A stretch of DNA of 38,126 nt from JAWOFN01 sp046497505 [NCBI: bacterium] (GTDB lineage Bacteria; Blakebacterota; Blakebacteria; Blakebacterales), in NCBI GenBank assembly GCA_046497505.1, contig JAWOFN010000090.1, positions 1 through 38,126 of the forward strand, given 5' to 3'. The notes under the pieces were generated by a model, which was not told where the DNA came from, made no database searches, and was given only the letters and a program-made list of their open reading frames with translations. Below, one piece after another: positions 9,079 through 16,961 of the stretch. The position numbers and the translations under genes were made by a program. How positions within the stretch are numbered: the first letter of the stretch is position 1; each line of letters opens with the position of its first letter.

Positions 9079-10310
9079 TGGCGGCGTCCGCCCGCGTTCT
9101 CTCCCCCTCCACCCCGGCCGAGGCCGCCCGGGAACTGGAACGTGTCGGGGACCTGGGCTCCTGGCCCGGCCCCCTCGGGGGGCCTCCCCGGAGCGGCCGG
9201 CCCGCCGGGGCGCCCCACGCGCCGACCGCCCTCCGCGTGGAGGCCGCCGCCGCCCGTACCCTGTGGGAGGTCGAGCCGCCGGACGGCCTGCAGCGCCGGG
9301 GAGACGGGGAGGGACCCTCGATCCTGACGGGGCCCGCGGACAGGCTCCACGCCTGGCTGGAACGGGCCGCCGCCCGAACGTCCGATCACGGGGAGCGGGA
9401 GGTGCTGGAGGAGGTGCGCCGGGTCCTGGCCCGGGGCATGGGCCTGGAGGCCCCTCTCAGGTGGCTGGCCGGCGGGCATCCCCTCTCCCTCGACGGGGGG
9501 ACCCTCATCATGGCCGTGGTGAACACCACGCCCGACTCCTTCTACGAGGGGAGCCGCAGCGCCGACGGGGACGCCCTGAAGCGGACCCTGGATGAGGCGG
9601 TCGAGGGGGGTGCCCACCTGGTGGACATCGGCGGGGAGAGCACCCGTCCCGGAGCGGGCCGGGCGGACCCGGAGGTCGAGCGCGAGCGGGTGCTCCCGGC
9701 GGTGGAGATGGCGGTGCGCCGTACCGGGCTGCCGGTGAGCATCGACACGGTGCGGACCGAGACGGCCCGTCAGGCCCTGGATGCCGGGGCCTCGGTCATC
9801 AACGACATCAGCGGGGGGACCGAGGAGCCGGACATCCTGGTGCTGGCCGGCCAGCGGGGGGCGGGGCTGGTGCTCATGCACCGTCTGGGGCCCTCGGCGG
9901 TCATGCAGGAGGACCCCGACTACGACGACCTGATGGGGGAGGTCTACAGCTTCCTGGGACGGCAGGCCGCCGCCGCGGCGGCGGCGGGAGTGGACGCCGG
10001 ACACATCGCCCTCGACCCGGGACTGGGTTTCGGCAAGCGCCGGCAGCACAACTTCGAGCTCTATCGCAGGATGACGGAACTGCACGGCCTCGGTTATCCT
10101 CTGCTGGCAGGTCCTTCCCGCAAGCGGCACACATCGGGTCCCGAGGACCTGCCCGCTTCGGAGCGCCTGGAGGGGACCCTCGCCGCCTGCGCCGTGCTGG
10201 CATGGCAGGGGGTCCAGGTCCTGCGGGTGCACGACGCGGAGGCCGCCTCCCGGGCCCTGGCCACCGTGGACGAGATACGTGGGGCCCTCATCGAGGATCG
10301 GGTATCATGA
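9078..10310 (+). CDS. folP: Dihydropteroate synthase with N-terminal extension
   Basis: Condenses p-aminobenzoate with 6-hydroxymethyl-dihydropterin pyrophosphate; the sulfonamide target. The TIM-barrel part starts near residue 140: IMAVVNTTPDSF (M145), then DIGGESTRPGAG, SIDTVR, VINDISGG, and DPGLGFGKRRQHNFEL. The pterin/phosphate site AGPSRKRHTSG has one change from the usual SRK-x-(F/M)-I/L. The protein is 410 residues, about 130 longer than E. coli FolP. The extra N-terminal part (PAEAARELERVGD, later ILTGPADRLHAWLERA) resembles the accessory domain seen before DHPS in several deep-branching bacteria. ATG 9078 overlaps the folE stop (TGATG), which supports the long form. Confidence 0.92.
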   Translation: MAASARVLSPSTPAEAARELERVGDLGSWPGPLGGPPRSGRPAGAPHAPTALRVEAAAARTLWEVEPPDGLQRRGDGEGPSILTGPADRLHAWLERAAARTSDHGEREVLEEVRRVLARGMGLEAPLRWLAGGHPLSLDGGTLIMAVVNTTPDSFYEGSRSADGDALKRTLDEAVEGGAHLVDIGGESTRPGAGRADPEVERERVLPAVEMAVRRTGLPVSIDTVRTETARQALDAGASVINDISGGTEEPDILVLAGQRGAGLVLMHRLGPSAVMQEDPDYDDLMGEVYSFLGRQAAAAAAAGVDAGHIALDPGLGFGKRRQHNFELYRRMTELHGLGYPLLAGPSRKRHTSGPEDLPASERLEGTLAACAVLAWQGVQVLRVHDAEAASRALATVDEIRGALIEDRVS

Positions 10311-11116
10311 CCCTGTTCAGCATCAGCTTCCTCCCGTTCACCATCGGGGACCTCATCGACGTCCTCGTGGTGGCGTGGATCTTCTACAAGCTCATGGAGA
10401 TGCTCCGGGGCACGCGGGCCATCCCCATGATCCTGGGGCTGCTGATCCTCTTCCTGCTGGCCTTCCTCACCCAGATCGTGCAGTTCTCCACCCTGGGATG
10501 GCTCATCGGCAACTTCCAGGCCATCTGGCTCCTGGCGTTCATCATCATCTTCCAGCACGAGATCCGCCGCATGCTCGCCAGCCTGGGGCAGAGCCGCCTG
10601 GTCCGCTACTTCGTGAAGGTGGAGGAGCCCCAGGTCGTGGACGAGGTGGTCAGCGCCTCGGAACGGATGAGCCGCAAGGGGATCGGTGCCCTCATGGTCG
10701 TGGGGCGGGAGGTGGGTCTGAAGGGGATCGTCGAGACGGGGATCAAGCTCCAGGCGGAGCTCACCGCCCCCCTCCTGGAGACCATCTTCTTCCCCAGGTC
10801 GCCCCTGCACGACGGCGCGGTGGTGATCCAGAACGGGGTCATCGAGGCCTCCTCCTGTCTCCTCCCCCTCAGTCAGAGCAGCCGGATCGACCCCTCCCTG
10901 GGCACCCGGCACCGCGCCGCGGTGGGGATGAGCGAGGAATCGGACGCGGTGGTGGTGGTCGTGAGCGAGGAGACCAGCATCATCAGCCTGGCCGTAGGGG
11001 GGCGCCTGATCCGCAACCTGGACGCCGCCGCCCTGCGCCAGCAGCTCACCGCCCTCCTCGGGCCCGGCGCCGGCGCCGCCCCCTCCCAGGTCATCCCGGA
11101 GGTGGCGGGCGCATGA
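10307..11116 (+). CDS. cdaA: Diadenylate cyclase (c-di-AMP synthase), CdaA type
   Basis: Makes cyclic di-AMP from two ATP at the inner membrane. The 269-residue protein has three N-terminal membrane helices (about 8-28, 38-58, 62-82), a short coiled linker, then the DisA_N catalytic domain. Catalytic motifs are DGA (169-171, in SPLHDGAVVI) and RHR (201-203, in GTRHRAAVGMSEESDA). The start ATG overlaps the folP stop as ATGA. folP-cdaA adjacency is common; in Firmicutes the usual partner is instead the regulator CdaR, and I see no cdaR here. c-di-AMP normally governs potassium and osmolyte balance and wall homeostasis. The rest of this window shows no c-di-AMP phosphodiesterase. Confidence 0.94.
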   Translation: MTLFSISFLPFTIGDLIDVLVVAWIFYKLMEMLRGTRAIPMILGLLILFLLAFLTQIVQFSTLGWLIGNFQAIWLLAFIIIFQHEIRRMLASLGQSRLVRYFVKVEEPQVVDEVVSASERMSRKGIGALMVVGREVGLKGIVETGIKLQAELTAPLLETIFFPRSPLHDGAVVIQNGVIEASSCLLPLSQSSRIDPSLGTRHRAAVGMSEESDAVVVVVSEETSIISLAVGGRLIRNLDAAALRQQLTALLGPGAGAAPSQVIPEVAGA

Positions 11117-12597
11117 CCCCCCGCAGCGGTCTGGACATCCTGGGCCGGCCGGGCTCGGCGGCCCCTGCCCCCGGCACGCCCTCGTCCGGCGGGCGCGCGG
11201 GGGAGGAGGGCCTCTTCACCGTCTCTTTCGTGACCCTGGGGTGCGCCAAGAACGTGGTGGACTCCGAGAAGGCCCTGGGTGCGCTGGCCCGGGACGGATT
11301 CCGCCTGAGCGACGACCCCGAAGACGCCGACCTGATCGTGGTGAACACCTGCGGCTTCATCGAGGACGCCCGCGAGGAGTCGGTGGACGAGATCCTCCGC
11401 ATGGCCGAGCTCAAGCGCACCGGACGTCCGAAGCGGCTGGTGGTGGCGGGCTGCCTGAGCGTCCGCTGCATGGAGGAGCTGAGGGCCGAGCTCCCCGAGG
11501 TCGACCGCTTCACCGGACTGGTCGACCCCGAGGAGATGCGCGCGCTGGCCCGCTCGGCCGCCGAGGCCGAGGGGCGTGCCCCCACCTCGTGCGAGGTGCC
11601 GGGGCAGGGGGGGCCGGCGCCCCGCATGGTCACCACCCCGAAGCACTACGCCTGGCTGAAGATCGCGGAGGGATGCAGCAATCCCTGCACCTTCTGCGCC
11701 ATCCCCATCATGCGCGGACCCATCCGCTCCTCCGATCCCGAGGACCTTTTGGCCGAGGCCCGCCAGCTCACCGCCGGCGGGGCCCGTGAGCTCATCATCG
11801 TGGCCCAGGACACCACCCATTACGGGGTGGACCTCACCGACCGGCCGAAGTCGGAGCGTCCCGGGCTGGGGGGCCTCATCCGACGGCTGGGGACGGAGGT
11901 GGAGGGGCTGGCCTGGCTGCGGCTGATGTACGCCTACCCCGCTCACGTCACCGACGACCTGCTCGAGGCGGTGGCCACCACCCCGAAGGTGGTCCCCTAC
12001 GTGGACATCCCGGTCCAGCACGCCAGCGAGCGGATGCTGAAGGCGATGCGCCGGACCATCGGCGCCTCCGAGCAGCGGGACCTGCTGGCCCGGATGCGCG
12101 AGCGCATCCCCGGCCTGGCCCTGCGCACCAGCGTCATCACCGGCTTCCCCGGCGAGACCGACCGGGACGTGGCCGAACTCATCGACTTCGTCCGCGAGGT
12201 GCGCTTCGAGCGGCTCGGCGTGTTCACCTACTCCCCCGAGGAGGGGACCCCCGCCTCCGGCATGGCCGGCGAGGTGCCCCGGGAGGAGGCGGAGCGCCGG
12301 AAGGAGGCGGTCATGGAGGCGCAGCGGGAGATCGCCGTCGAACACAACCGGGCCCTGACGGGAGCGGCCGTGGAGGTCATGGTGGAGGAGGTCCTCGAGG
12401 ACCTCCCACCCTTCCGCTGGCTCGGCCGCACCCCGTGGGACGCCCCCGAGGTGGACCAGGGGATCTACCTGGAGATGCCCTCCGGGGAGGACGCGGAGAC
12501 CCGCCGCCTCGAGCCGGGTGACCGGGTCCGGGCCGAGGTGGTCGGTTCCACCGACTTCGACCTCGAGGGGGTCCTCCTCCCCGAACCCCCGCGCTGA
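11113..12597 (+). CDS. rimO: Ribosomal protein S12 methylthiotransferase
   Basis: A radical-SAM enzyme with two iron-sulfur clusters that adds a methylthio group to an aspartate of ribosomal protein S12. The N-terminal UPF0004 domain starts with VSFVTLGCAKNVVDSE, typical of RimO rather than MiaB, and has NTCGF and VVAGCLSVRC with the three cluster cysteines. The radical-SAM motif is CSNPCTFC (C188, C192, C195). It is followed by RGPIRS and a C-terminal TRAM-like region ending at about 490. The first ~33 residues (Gly/Pro/Ala-rich) are an extension with no recognised fold; ATG 11113 overlaps the cdaA stop. No later ATG precedes the conserved VSFVTLGC, although a GTG-type start nearer that motif is possible. 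Confidence 0.93.
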   Translation: MTPRSGLDILGRPGSAAPAPGTPSSGGRAGEEGLFTVSFVTLGCAKNVVDSEKALGALARDGFRLSDDPEDADLIVVNTCGFIEDAREESVDEILRMAELKRTGRPKRLVVAGCLSVRCMEELRAELPEVDRFTGLVDPEEMRALARSAAEAEGRAPTSCEVPGQGGPAPRMVTTPKHYAWLKIAEGCSNPCTFCAIPIMRGPIRSSDPEDLLAEARQLTAGGARELIIVAQDTTHYGVDLTDRPKSERPGLGGLIRRLGTEVEGLAWLRLMYAYPAHVTDDLLEAVATTPKVVPYVDIPVQHASERMLKAMRRTIGASEQRDLLARMRERIPGLALRTSVITGFPGETDRDVAELIDFVREVRFERLGVFTYSPEEGTPASGMAGEVPREEAERRKEAVMEAQREIAVEHNRALTGAAVEVMVEEVLEDLPPFRWLGRTPWDAPEVDQGIYLEMPSGEDAETRRLEPGDRVRAEVVGSTDFDLEGVLLPEPPR

Positions 12598-12607
12598 CGA
12601 GGCGTCC

Positions 12608-13444
12608 ATGTTGAGGATCCCCGCCCTCCCCTACCCCCTCTTCCGCGGCCTGCTGGGTCTGCTCATGCGCACCGATATCACGCTCATCGGGGCCCGCAAC
12701 ATCCCCGACGGCCCCTGTATCGCCTGCTCCAACCATCCCCACCGGGAGGAGATCCTCCTGGGCTACCGCATCTTCCAGCGGCCGGTGCACATCATGCTGC
12801 AGAAAGGGCTCTTCGACCGCGCGCACCTGGAAGATGAGTTCCGGGCCGCCCTGGAGGGCACCTACCGCTTCCCGGGGTGGGTGGAGGGGCTCGCGCCGAT
12901 CGCCGCCGAATGGATCGCCCGGCAGAACACCGCCCTGGGGGCCATCCCGGTGGCCCGGGAGAAGGACGTGGACGATCCCCGGAGCGCCCTGCTCATCAAC
13001 CGCAGCGCCTTCCACCTGGCCATCCGGGCCCTGGAGCGCGGTCACGTCATCGGCATGGCCCCCGAGGGGGTCCTATCCCCCGAGGAGGGGGTGGGACAGC
13101 TGCAAAAGGGGGCGGCCCAGATGGCGTGGCACTTCGCCCGCCGGGACCGGCCGGTCCCCCTGCTCCCCATCATCTTCTGGGGCATCCGCGGCCTGGATAA
13201 GAGCCTCTTCGGCAGGGGTCGGGCCATCGTGGCGGTGGGGGAGCCCCTGCCGGCGGTGCGGAAGGACGGCGAGGGACGGAAGGCCTACACGGACCGCGTG
13301 ACCGGCGAACTCCGGGAGGACCTCATCGACCTCATGGAACACGTGAAGGGGATACCCACCGATGCCCTCCCGCCGGCACCCACCCGGTCCTGGGGCCGCA
13401 TCGAAGCGCCGCCCATCGGCAGCAAAGGGTCTCAGTCCCTATAG
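12608..13444 (+). CDS. PlsC-like 1-acyl-glycerophosphate acyltransferase family protein
   Basis: A 278-residue member of the PlsC/LPLAT acyltransferase superfamily, which acylate lysophospholipids or related acceptors at the inner membrane. The catalytic block is CSNHPHREEILLG, where the usual H-x4-D reads H-x4-E. The acceptor-binding PEG block is present as APEGVLSPEEG. A possible membrane-associated stretch lies at residues 5-20. GAGG lies five bases before ATG 12608. It is the last gene of the tilS operon, and its stop overlaps the 3' end of the convergent vapC by 13 bases. The natural acyl acceptor cannot be told. The Asp-to-Glu change should be checked, since the aspartate is part of the catalytic dyad. 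Confidence 0.8.
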   Translation: MLRIPALPYPLFRGLLGLLMRTDITLIGARNIPDGPCIACSNHPHREEILLGYRIFQRPVHIMLQKGLFDRAHLEDEFRAALEGTYRFPGWVEGLAPIAAEWIARQNTALGAIPVAREKDVDDPRSALLINRSAFHLAIRALERGHVIGMAPEGVLSPEEGVGQLQKGAAQMAWHFARRDRPVPLLPIIFWGIRGLDKSLFGRGRAIVAVGEPLPAVRKDGEGRKAYTDRVTGELREDLIDLMEHVKGIPTDALPPAPTRSWGRIEAPPIGSKGSQSL

Positions 13445-13836
13445 GACATGACCCGGAGCCCGGGGACCCTTCGGAACTCCCGCACGTTGCTGGTCACCAC
13501 CGGCATGGCATTCGCCAGGGCCGTGGCGGCGATCCACAGGTCGTTGGTCCCGATGAGCAGTCCCTGTTCCCGCAGGTACCGGTAGATCATCCCGTAGCGC
13601 CAGCATACATCCTGATCGTACGTGAGAAGATCGAAGTCGGAGATCAGACGCTCCCACACAGGACGTTCGTCAGGCTCGACGCCGCACGCCATTTCACCAG
13701 CCACGGTGAACGTGATGAAGACAGGCACGCCGACCAGCGTCTGGAGGAACTCGTGAGCCGGCCCGGGATCCCCGGCGAGGACCTCACGCTCCAGGTCGAT
13801 GAGGAACGTGGTCTCGAGGATCACGCCCTGTTCCAT
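13432..13836 (-). CDS. vapC: PIN-domain ribonuclease toxin (VapC-like)
   Basis: A 134-residue PIN-domain nuclease, the toxin half of a type II toxin-antitoxin pair; VapC proteins typically cleave tRNA or rRNA. Expected metal-binding acidic residues are D14 (TTFLIDLER), E48 (FTVAGEMACG) and D99 (GTNDLWIAATA). The fourth site reads N117 in TSNVREF, a common VapC variant. The length is normal. It starts 16 bases inside the end of the antitoxin gene, so the two are translationally coupled. Its 3' end overlaps the convergent acyltransferase gene. Judging by intact motifs, it appears functional. Confidence 0.88.
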   Translation of the reverse strand: MEQGVILETTFLIDLEREVLAGDPGPAHEFLQTLVGVPVFITFTVAGEMACGVEPDERPVWERLISDFDLLTYDQDVCWRYGMIYRYLREQGLLIGTNDLWIAATALANAMPVVTSNVREFRRVPGLRVMSYRD

Positions 13837-14069
13837 TTGTCCTCCGGCGGTCGGTCCGAGCGGACCGCCTCATCCACCTCATCCAGCTGCTCCGCGGTGT
13901 ACACGGGACCACGCTCCCGCACGATCCTGAGGAGTTCGCCCCCGGTGAGGGGTTCGGTGTCCCATCGGGCTCGCATGATCACATCACTGAAGGATTCCGA
14001 CGCATCCCGCTTCGCCCGGCGGAGCTTCTCGTAGGCTTCGATGCGGACAGATATCGTCTTGGTTGGCAT
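13821..14069 (-). CDS. vapB: VapB-type antitoxin
   Basis: An 82-residue antitoxin that should bind its operator through the N-terminus and neutralise VapC through the C-terminus. The N-terminal KTISVRIEAYEKLRRAK followed by ESFSDVI matches the VapB antitoxin family common in archaea and deep-branching bacteria (COG1753/PF02697 type). The C-terminal half is acidic (AEQLDEVDEAVRSDRPPED), as expected for the toxin-binding tail. The start ATG lies six bases after a -10 box with no ribosome site, so it appears leaderless. The operator half-sites overlap the promoter. The neighbouring genes are ordinary chromosomal genes, so this looks like a small mobile two-gene insertion. Confidence 0.85.
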   Translation of the reverse strand: MPTKTISVRIEAYEKLRRAKRDASESFSDVIMRARWDTEPLTGGELLRIVRERGPVYTAEQLDEVDEAVRSDRPPEDKWNRA

Positions 14070-14104
14070 ACACAGACAATACACAGCCTGTGTATCATCG
14101 TCAA
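14068..14104 (-). promoter_or_regulatory. vapBC promoter with operator half-sites
   Basis: On the minus strand, TTGACG (14104-14099) and TATTGT (14081-14076) are separated by exactly 17 bases, a good sigma-70-type promoter, and ATG begins six bases later. The spacer contains the perfect palindrome ATACACAG-C-CTGTGTAT (14079-14095). A third ATACACAG copy lies at 14068-14075 and overlaps the start codon. Three half-sites over the -35/-10 spacer and the start codon fit autorepression by the VapB-VapC complex. The pattern is visible; the binding is inferred. Confidence 0.75.
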
Positions 14105-14189
14105 GTGGAGGGGGTATGAGGTCTTGCGGATTCCTGCCCATCTCGCCATGCTCGGGCTGGGAGGGGAGCACCCCACAGGGAGATGTTCC

Positions 14190-15293
14190 ATGAAGTGGCT
14201 GTTCTTCGTTCTGCTGGCGGTCCACGGCCTCATCCACCTGCTCGGTACCGTGAAGGCCTTCGGGCTGGCTCCGCTTGAGGAACTGCCCCTGGGTCTCTCG
14301 CGCGGTGCAGGGGTCGCCTGGCTCGCGGCGGGCATCCTCATGCTGGCCAGCGCCCTCCTGCTGCTGCTCCGACCGGAACTCTGGTGGTGGGCCGGGGCCG
14401 CCGCGGTGGTCCTCTCGCAGGCCCTCATCTTCTCTGCCTGGGGAGAGGCGAAGTTCGGGACGGCGGCGAACCTCATCGTGCTCGCCGGCGTCGTCTACGG
14501 CTTCGCATCCATGGGACCATGGAGTCTCCGCGCCGACTACCTGCAAGAGGTCCGGGAGGGCCTCGCCGACCCGCCCTCCCTGGAGACCGTCACAGAGGCC
14601 GATCTCACCCCGCTCCCCGCGCCGGTCCAGCGCTATGTCCGGAGGTCGGGTGCCGTCGGGCTGCCCCGTGTTCGGGACTTCGCCCTCACCTGGAGCGGCC
14701 GGATCCGCGGCGCACCGGACGAGCCGTGGATGGAGTTCGAGGCGGTCCAGCACAGTTTCCTGGACACGCCGCGCCGCCTCTTCCACATGCGGGCATCGCG
14801 TTCCGGGCTGCCCGTGGACATCCTCCATGTCTACCGGGAGGGCACGGCCACCATGCGGGTCCGTCTGCTCTCCCTGCTGCCCATGGTGGATGCCCGCGGT
14901 CCGGAGATGGACCGGGCCGAGACGGTCACCTTCCTCAACGACCTCTGCCTCTTCGCACCGGCGGGCCTCATCGATCCGGACCTGGAGTGGGAGGCCGCTG
15001 ACGACCGGACCGCCCGTGTCCGGTACACGGCGGGTCCCCACACGGTGGGGGCGACCCTGTACTTCGACGAGGAGGGGGACCTGGTCGACTTCGTCTCGGA
15101 GGACCGGCTCCGGGCCTCCGCGGACGGTACCGAGTTCACCCGGCACACCTGGTCCACGCCGGTGAGCGGTCAGCGCACCTTCGGCGAGCGGCGGATCAGC
15201 GCCGGAGGCGACGGCGTCTGGCACCTGCCCGATGGCGAGTTCGTATACATCGAGGCCGAGGTGCTCGACCTGGAAGTCAATACCGGGCACTGA
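14190..15293 (+). CDS. DUF6544-like membrane protein
   Basis: A 367-residue protein with four predicted membrane helices in the first ~110 residues. It starts KWLFFVLLAVHGLIHLLG, followed by LAAGILMLASALLLLL. A large soluble domain of beta character follows (about 125-365, e.g. LPAPVQRYVRRSG, FDEEGDLVDFVSEDR, WSTPVSGQRTFG). The N-terminal HGLIHLLG plus the LPxPVQRYxRxS block match, from memory, proteins annotated DUF6544/DUF6920; the function is unknown. ATG 14190 is chosen because AGGGAG precedes it by seven bases. An earlier in-frame ATG at 14124 has no ribosome site. The gene diverges from vapBC and ends seven bases before the convergent lipoprotein gene. Confidence 0.7.
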   Translation: MKWLFFVLLAVHGLIHLLGTVKAFGLAPLEELPLGLSRGAGVAWLAAGILMLASALLLLLRPELWWWAGAAAVVLSQALIFSAWGEAKFGTAANLIVLAGVVYGFASMGPWSLRADYLQEVREGLADPPSLETVTEADLTPLPAPVQRYVRRSGAVGLPRVRDFALTWSGRIRGAPDEPWMEFEAVQHSFLDTPRRLFHMRASRSGLPVDILHVYREGTATMRVRLLSLLPMVDARGPEMDRAETVTFLNDLCLFAPAGLIDPDLEWEAADDRTARVRYTAGPHTVGATLYFDEEGDLVDFVSEDRLRASADGTEFTRHTWSTPVSGQRTFGERRISAGGDGVWHLPDGEFVYIEAEVLDLEVNTGH

Positions 15294-15300
15294 CGAGGAT

Positions 15301-16026
15301 TCAGGGGTACTCGAATCCCTCCACCGCAGGACGTATCGCGTACACCAGCCAGCCCCGTTCCCCCGTCTCCGGGTCGGTCTGCAGGGAGGCAAGGGTATCC
15401 CCAGGCGCACGCATCACCGTGATGGCGGCCGCCGCGGAGATACGCTCCTCGGTCTGTTCGGAGGGATAGTGGGTCAGCAGCAGTCGCCCGTCGGCGGAGA
15501 CGTCCAGCAGGGGGACGATGTTGTAGCCCGTCGGCCGCTCGGCCGAATACTGGCGCTCGAAGGTCCCGTCCATCGTGAAGCGGCTCAGACGGGGAGTCAT
15601 GTTGTGAGAGATGTTGACCATCCCGCCATGGAAGGAGAGTCGGAACGGGAAGCGGAGCTCACCCGGTCCCTCCCCCGGCCTCCCGATCGTTCCTGCGAAT
15701 GCTCCGTCCCCGTCGAAGACGATGATGCGGCCGCCGTTGACATCCAGAAAGTAGTACCGCCCGTCCGGGCCGTAGAAAGGCTGGACCATCTCCTTCATCA
15801 TCGAGTCGGGTTCTTCCTCATCCTCCCGGATCGTCAGGATCGGCTCGTAGGTGAAGAGGTCTCCGGCGTACCGGGGGCCGCCGGTGGTCAGCGCGGTGGG
15901 GATGCCGTTCTCGGACACCACCTCGAACGCATGCTCCTGGACGGCCTCCTGTGAGGAGCAGCCGATACTCATGAGGAGCAGGAGGGGGAGGAAGAACGGA
16001 GCATATCGGACGGTGTGCTTCATCAT
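15301..16026 (-). CDS. Short lipoprotein of the 6-bladed beta-propeller type, probably truncated
   Basis: A 241-residue lipoprotein. The signal peptide ends in the lipobox SIGC (Cys at about residue 23). The mature part has repeated propeller-like strands: PFYGPDGRYYFLDVNGGRIIVFDGDGAF, then GRPGEGPGEL, MVNISHNMTPRLSRFTMDGTF, and LDVSADGRLLL. The GRxGxGPGEF-type element is typical of the lipoproteins annotated as 6-bladed beta-propeller in Bacteroidota and Gemmatimonadota. Those usually run 350-400 residues, so the C-terminal blades seem to be missing: the frame stops seven bases from the convergent DUF6544-like gene. GGGAGG lies nine bases before the first ATG; a second ATG follows directly. 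No substrate can be named. Confidence 0.65.
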   Translation of the reverse strand: MMKHTVRYAPFFLPLLLLMSIGCSSQEAVQEHAFEVVSENGIPTALTTGGPRYAGDLFTYEPILTIREDEEEPDSMMKEMVQPFYGPDGRYYFLDVNGGRIIVFDGDGAFAGTIGRPGEGPGELRFPFRLSFHGGMVNISHNMTPRLSRFTMDGTFERQYSAERPTGYNIVPLLDVSADGRLLLTHYPSEQTEERISAAAAITVMRAPGDTLASLQTDPETGERGWLVYAIRPAVEGFEYP

Positions 16027-16107
16027 CAGGTCGGACCTCCCGGGATAGACCGAGGGCTGGGGGGATCGACCTGGGGACTGGCATAGTGAGAAGAACGTTT
16101 ACCCGGC

Positions 16108-16881
16108 TCAGATCCTCGCCGAGGCCCCCCGGACCGCGAAGCGCTGCTCGGTCCCGTCGGGACGGACGACCAGGAGCTCCCCGTCCTCGTAGCGGGCCCA
16201 GGGCGCGCCGCCCCCCAGCCAGGTCCCAAGGTTCACGTAGAGGGAGCCGCCGGTCAGCTGCCGGACCTCGGCGTGGTGGGTATGGCCCAGGAAGATGACA
16301 TCGTAGCCCTCCTCGGCCCATGCCTCGAGCCTCCGATCCATGTACTCGGTGGTGCCGTAGTCCTTCCCGGAGGTGTAGTGTCGGCTCGTTCCGGAGACCT
16401 TCCGGGCCAGCCAGAGCCCGAGGTCGGGGTGGACCAGCCGCCAGAGGGCCTGGGCCCAGCCGCTGCGCACCACCTTCTTGAGGATGCGGTAGCCGGTGTC
16501 CTTCTTCGCGAGGCCGTCGCCGTGGTGGAGGAAGAAGCGGCGGCCGCCGGCCTCCATCGCAAAGGGCTCGTCGTGGAGGATGCAGCCCACCTCCTCGGAG
16601 AGGTAGGGGCCCAGGGCGAAGTCGTGGTTGCCGGCCAGGTAGTGGACCTCGATGCCGGCCGAGCTCAGGCGGTGGAGTGCGGCCAGGACCTTGAGGCTGC
16701 GGGAGGGGACCACCCTGCGGTACTCGAACCAGAAGTCGAAGAGGTCGCCGTTGATGAAGAGCCGTCCGGCGTCGGAGGCCATCTCGTCCAGCAGCGCGAC
16801 GAGACGCTCCTCCTTGGCCTCCTCCTCGGCGGGGCCCTCGATCCCCAGGTGGACATCCGATATGAAGTAGTCCGCTGCCAT
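16108..16881 (-). CDS. lpxH: UDP-2,3-diacylglucosamine hydrolase-like metallophosphoesterase
   Basis: A 257-residue calcineurin-type phosphoesterase with all five metal/catalytic blocks: SDVHLG (D9, H11), NGDLFDFW, AGNHDFAL, LHHGDGL and LGHTHHAE. The overall build and NGDLFDFWFEY match LpxH-like enzymes, which cut the pyrophosphate of UDP-diacylglucosamine in lipid A synthesis on the inner membrane face. Related FCB proteins are often labelled only as UDP-2,3-diacylglucosamine diphosphatase, so the symbol is provisional. ATG 16881 is preferred; an in-frame frame extends 29 codons further upstream but reads as Arg/Pro-rich filler. No other lipid A genes are nearby. Confidence 0.8.
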   Translation of the reverse strand: MAADYFISDVHLGIEGPAEEEAKEERLVALLDEMASDAGRLFINGDLFDFWFEYRRVVPSRSLKVLAALHRLSSAGIEVHYLAGNHDFALGPYLSEEVGCILHDEPFAMEAGGRRFFLHHGDGLAKKDTGYRILKKVVRSGWAQALWRLVHPDLGLWLARKVSGTSRHYTSGKDYGTTEYMDRRLEAWAEEGYDVIFLGHTHHAEVRQLTGGSLYVNLGTWLGGGAPWARYEDGELLVVRPDGTEQRFAVRGASARI

Positions 16882-16961
16882 GTCGCCGCCCAAGGTACCG
16901 CACGGGGCCCTCCTGCGTCCAGCGGGCCGGCGCGCGGGGGCCATCTCGGAGGAACGGGGCG

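Noticed and set aside
15301-15335. TACTCGAATCCC resembles a tRNA T-arm
   Set aside because: It is the 3' end of the lipoprotein coding sequence; there is no acceptor, D or anticodon arm upstream.
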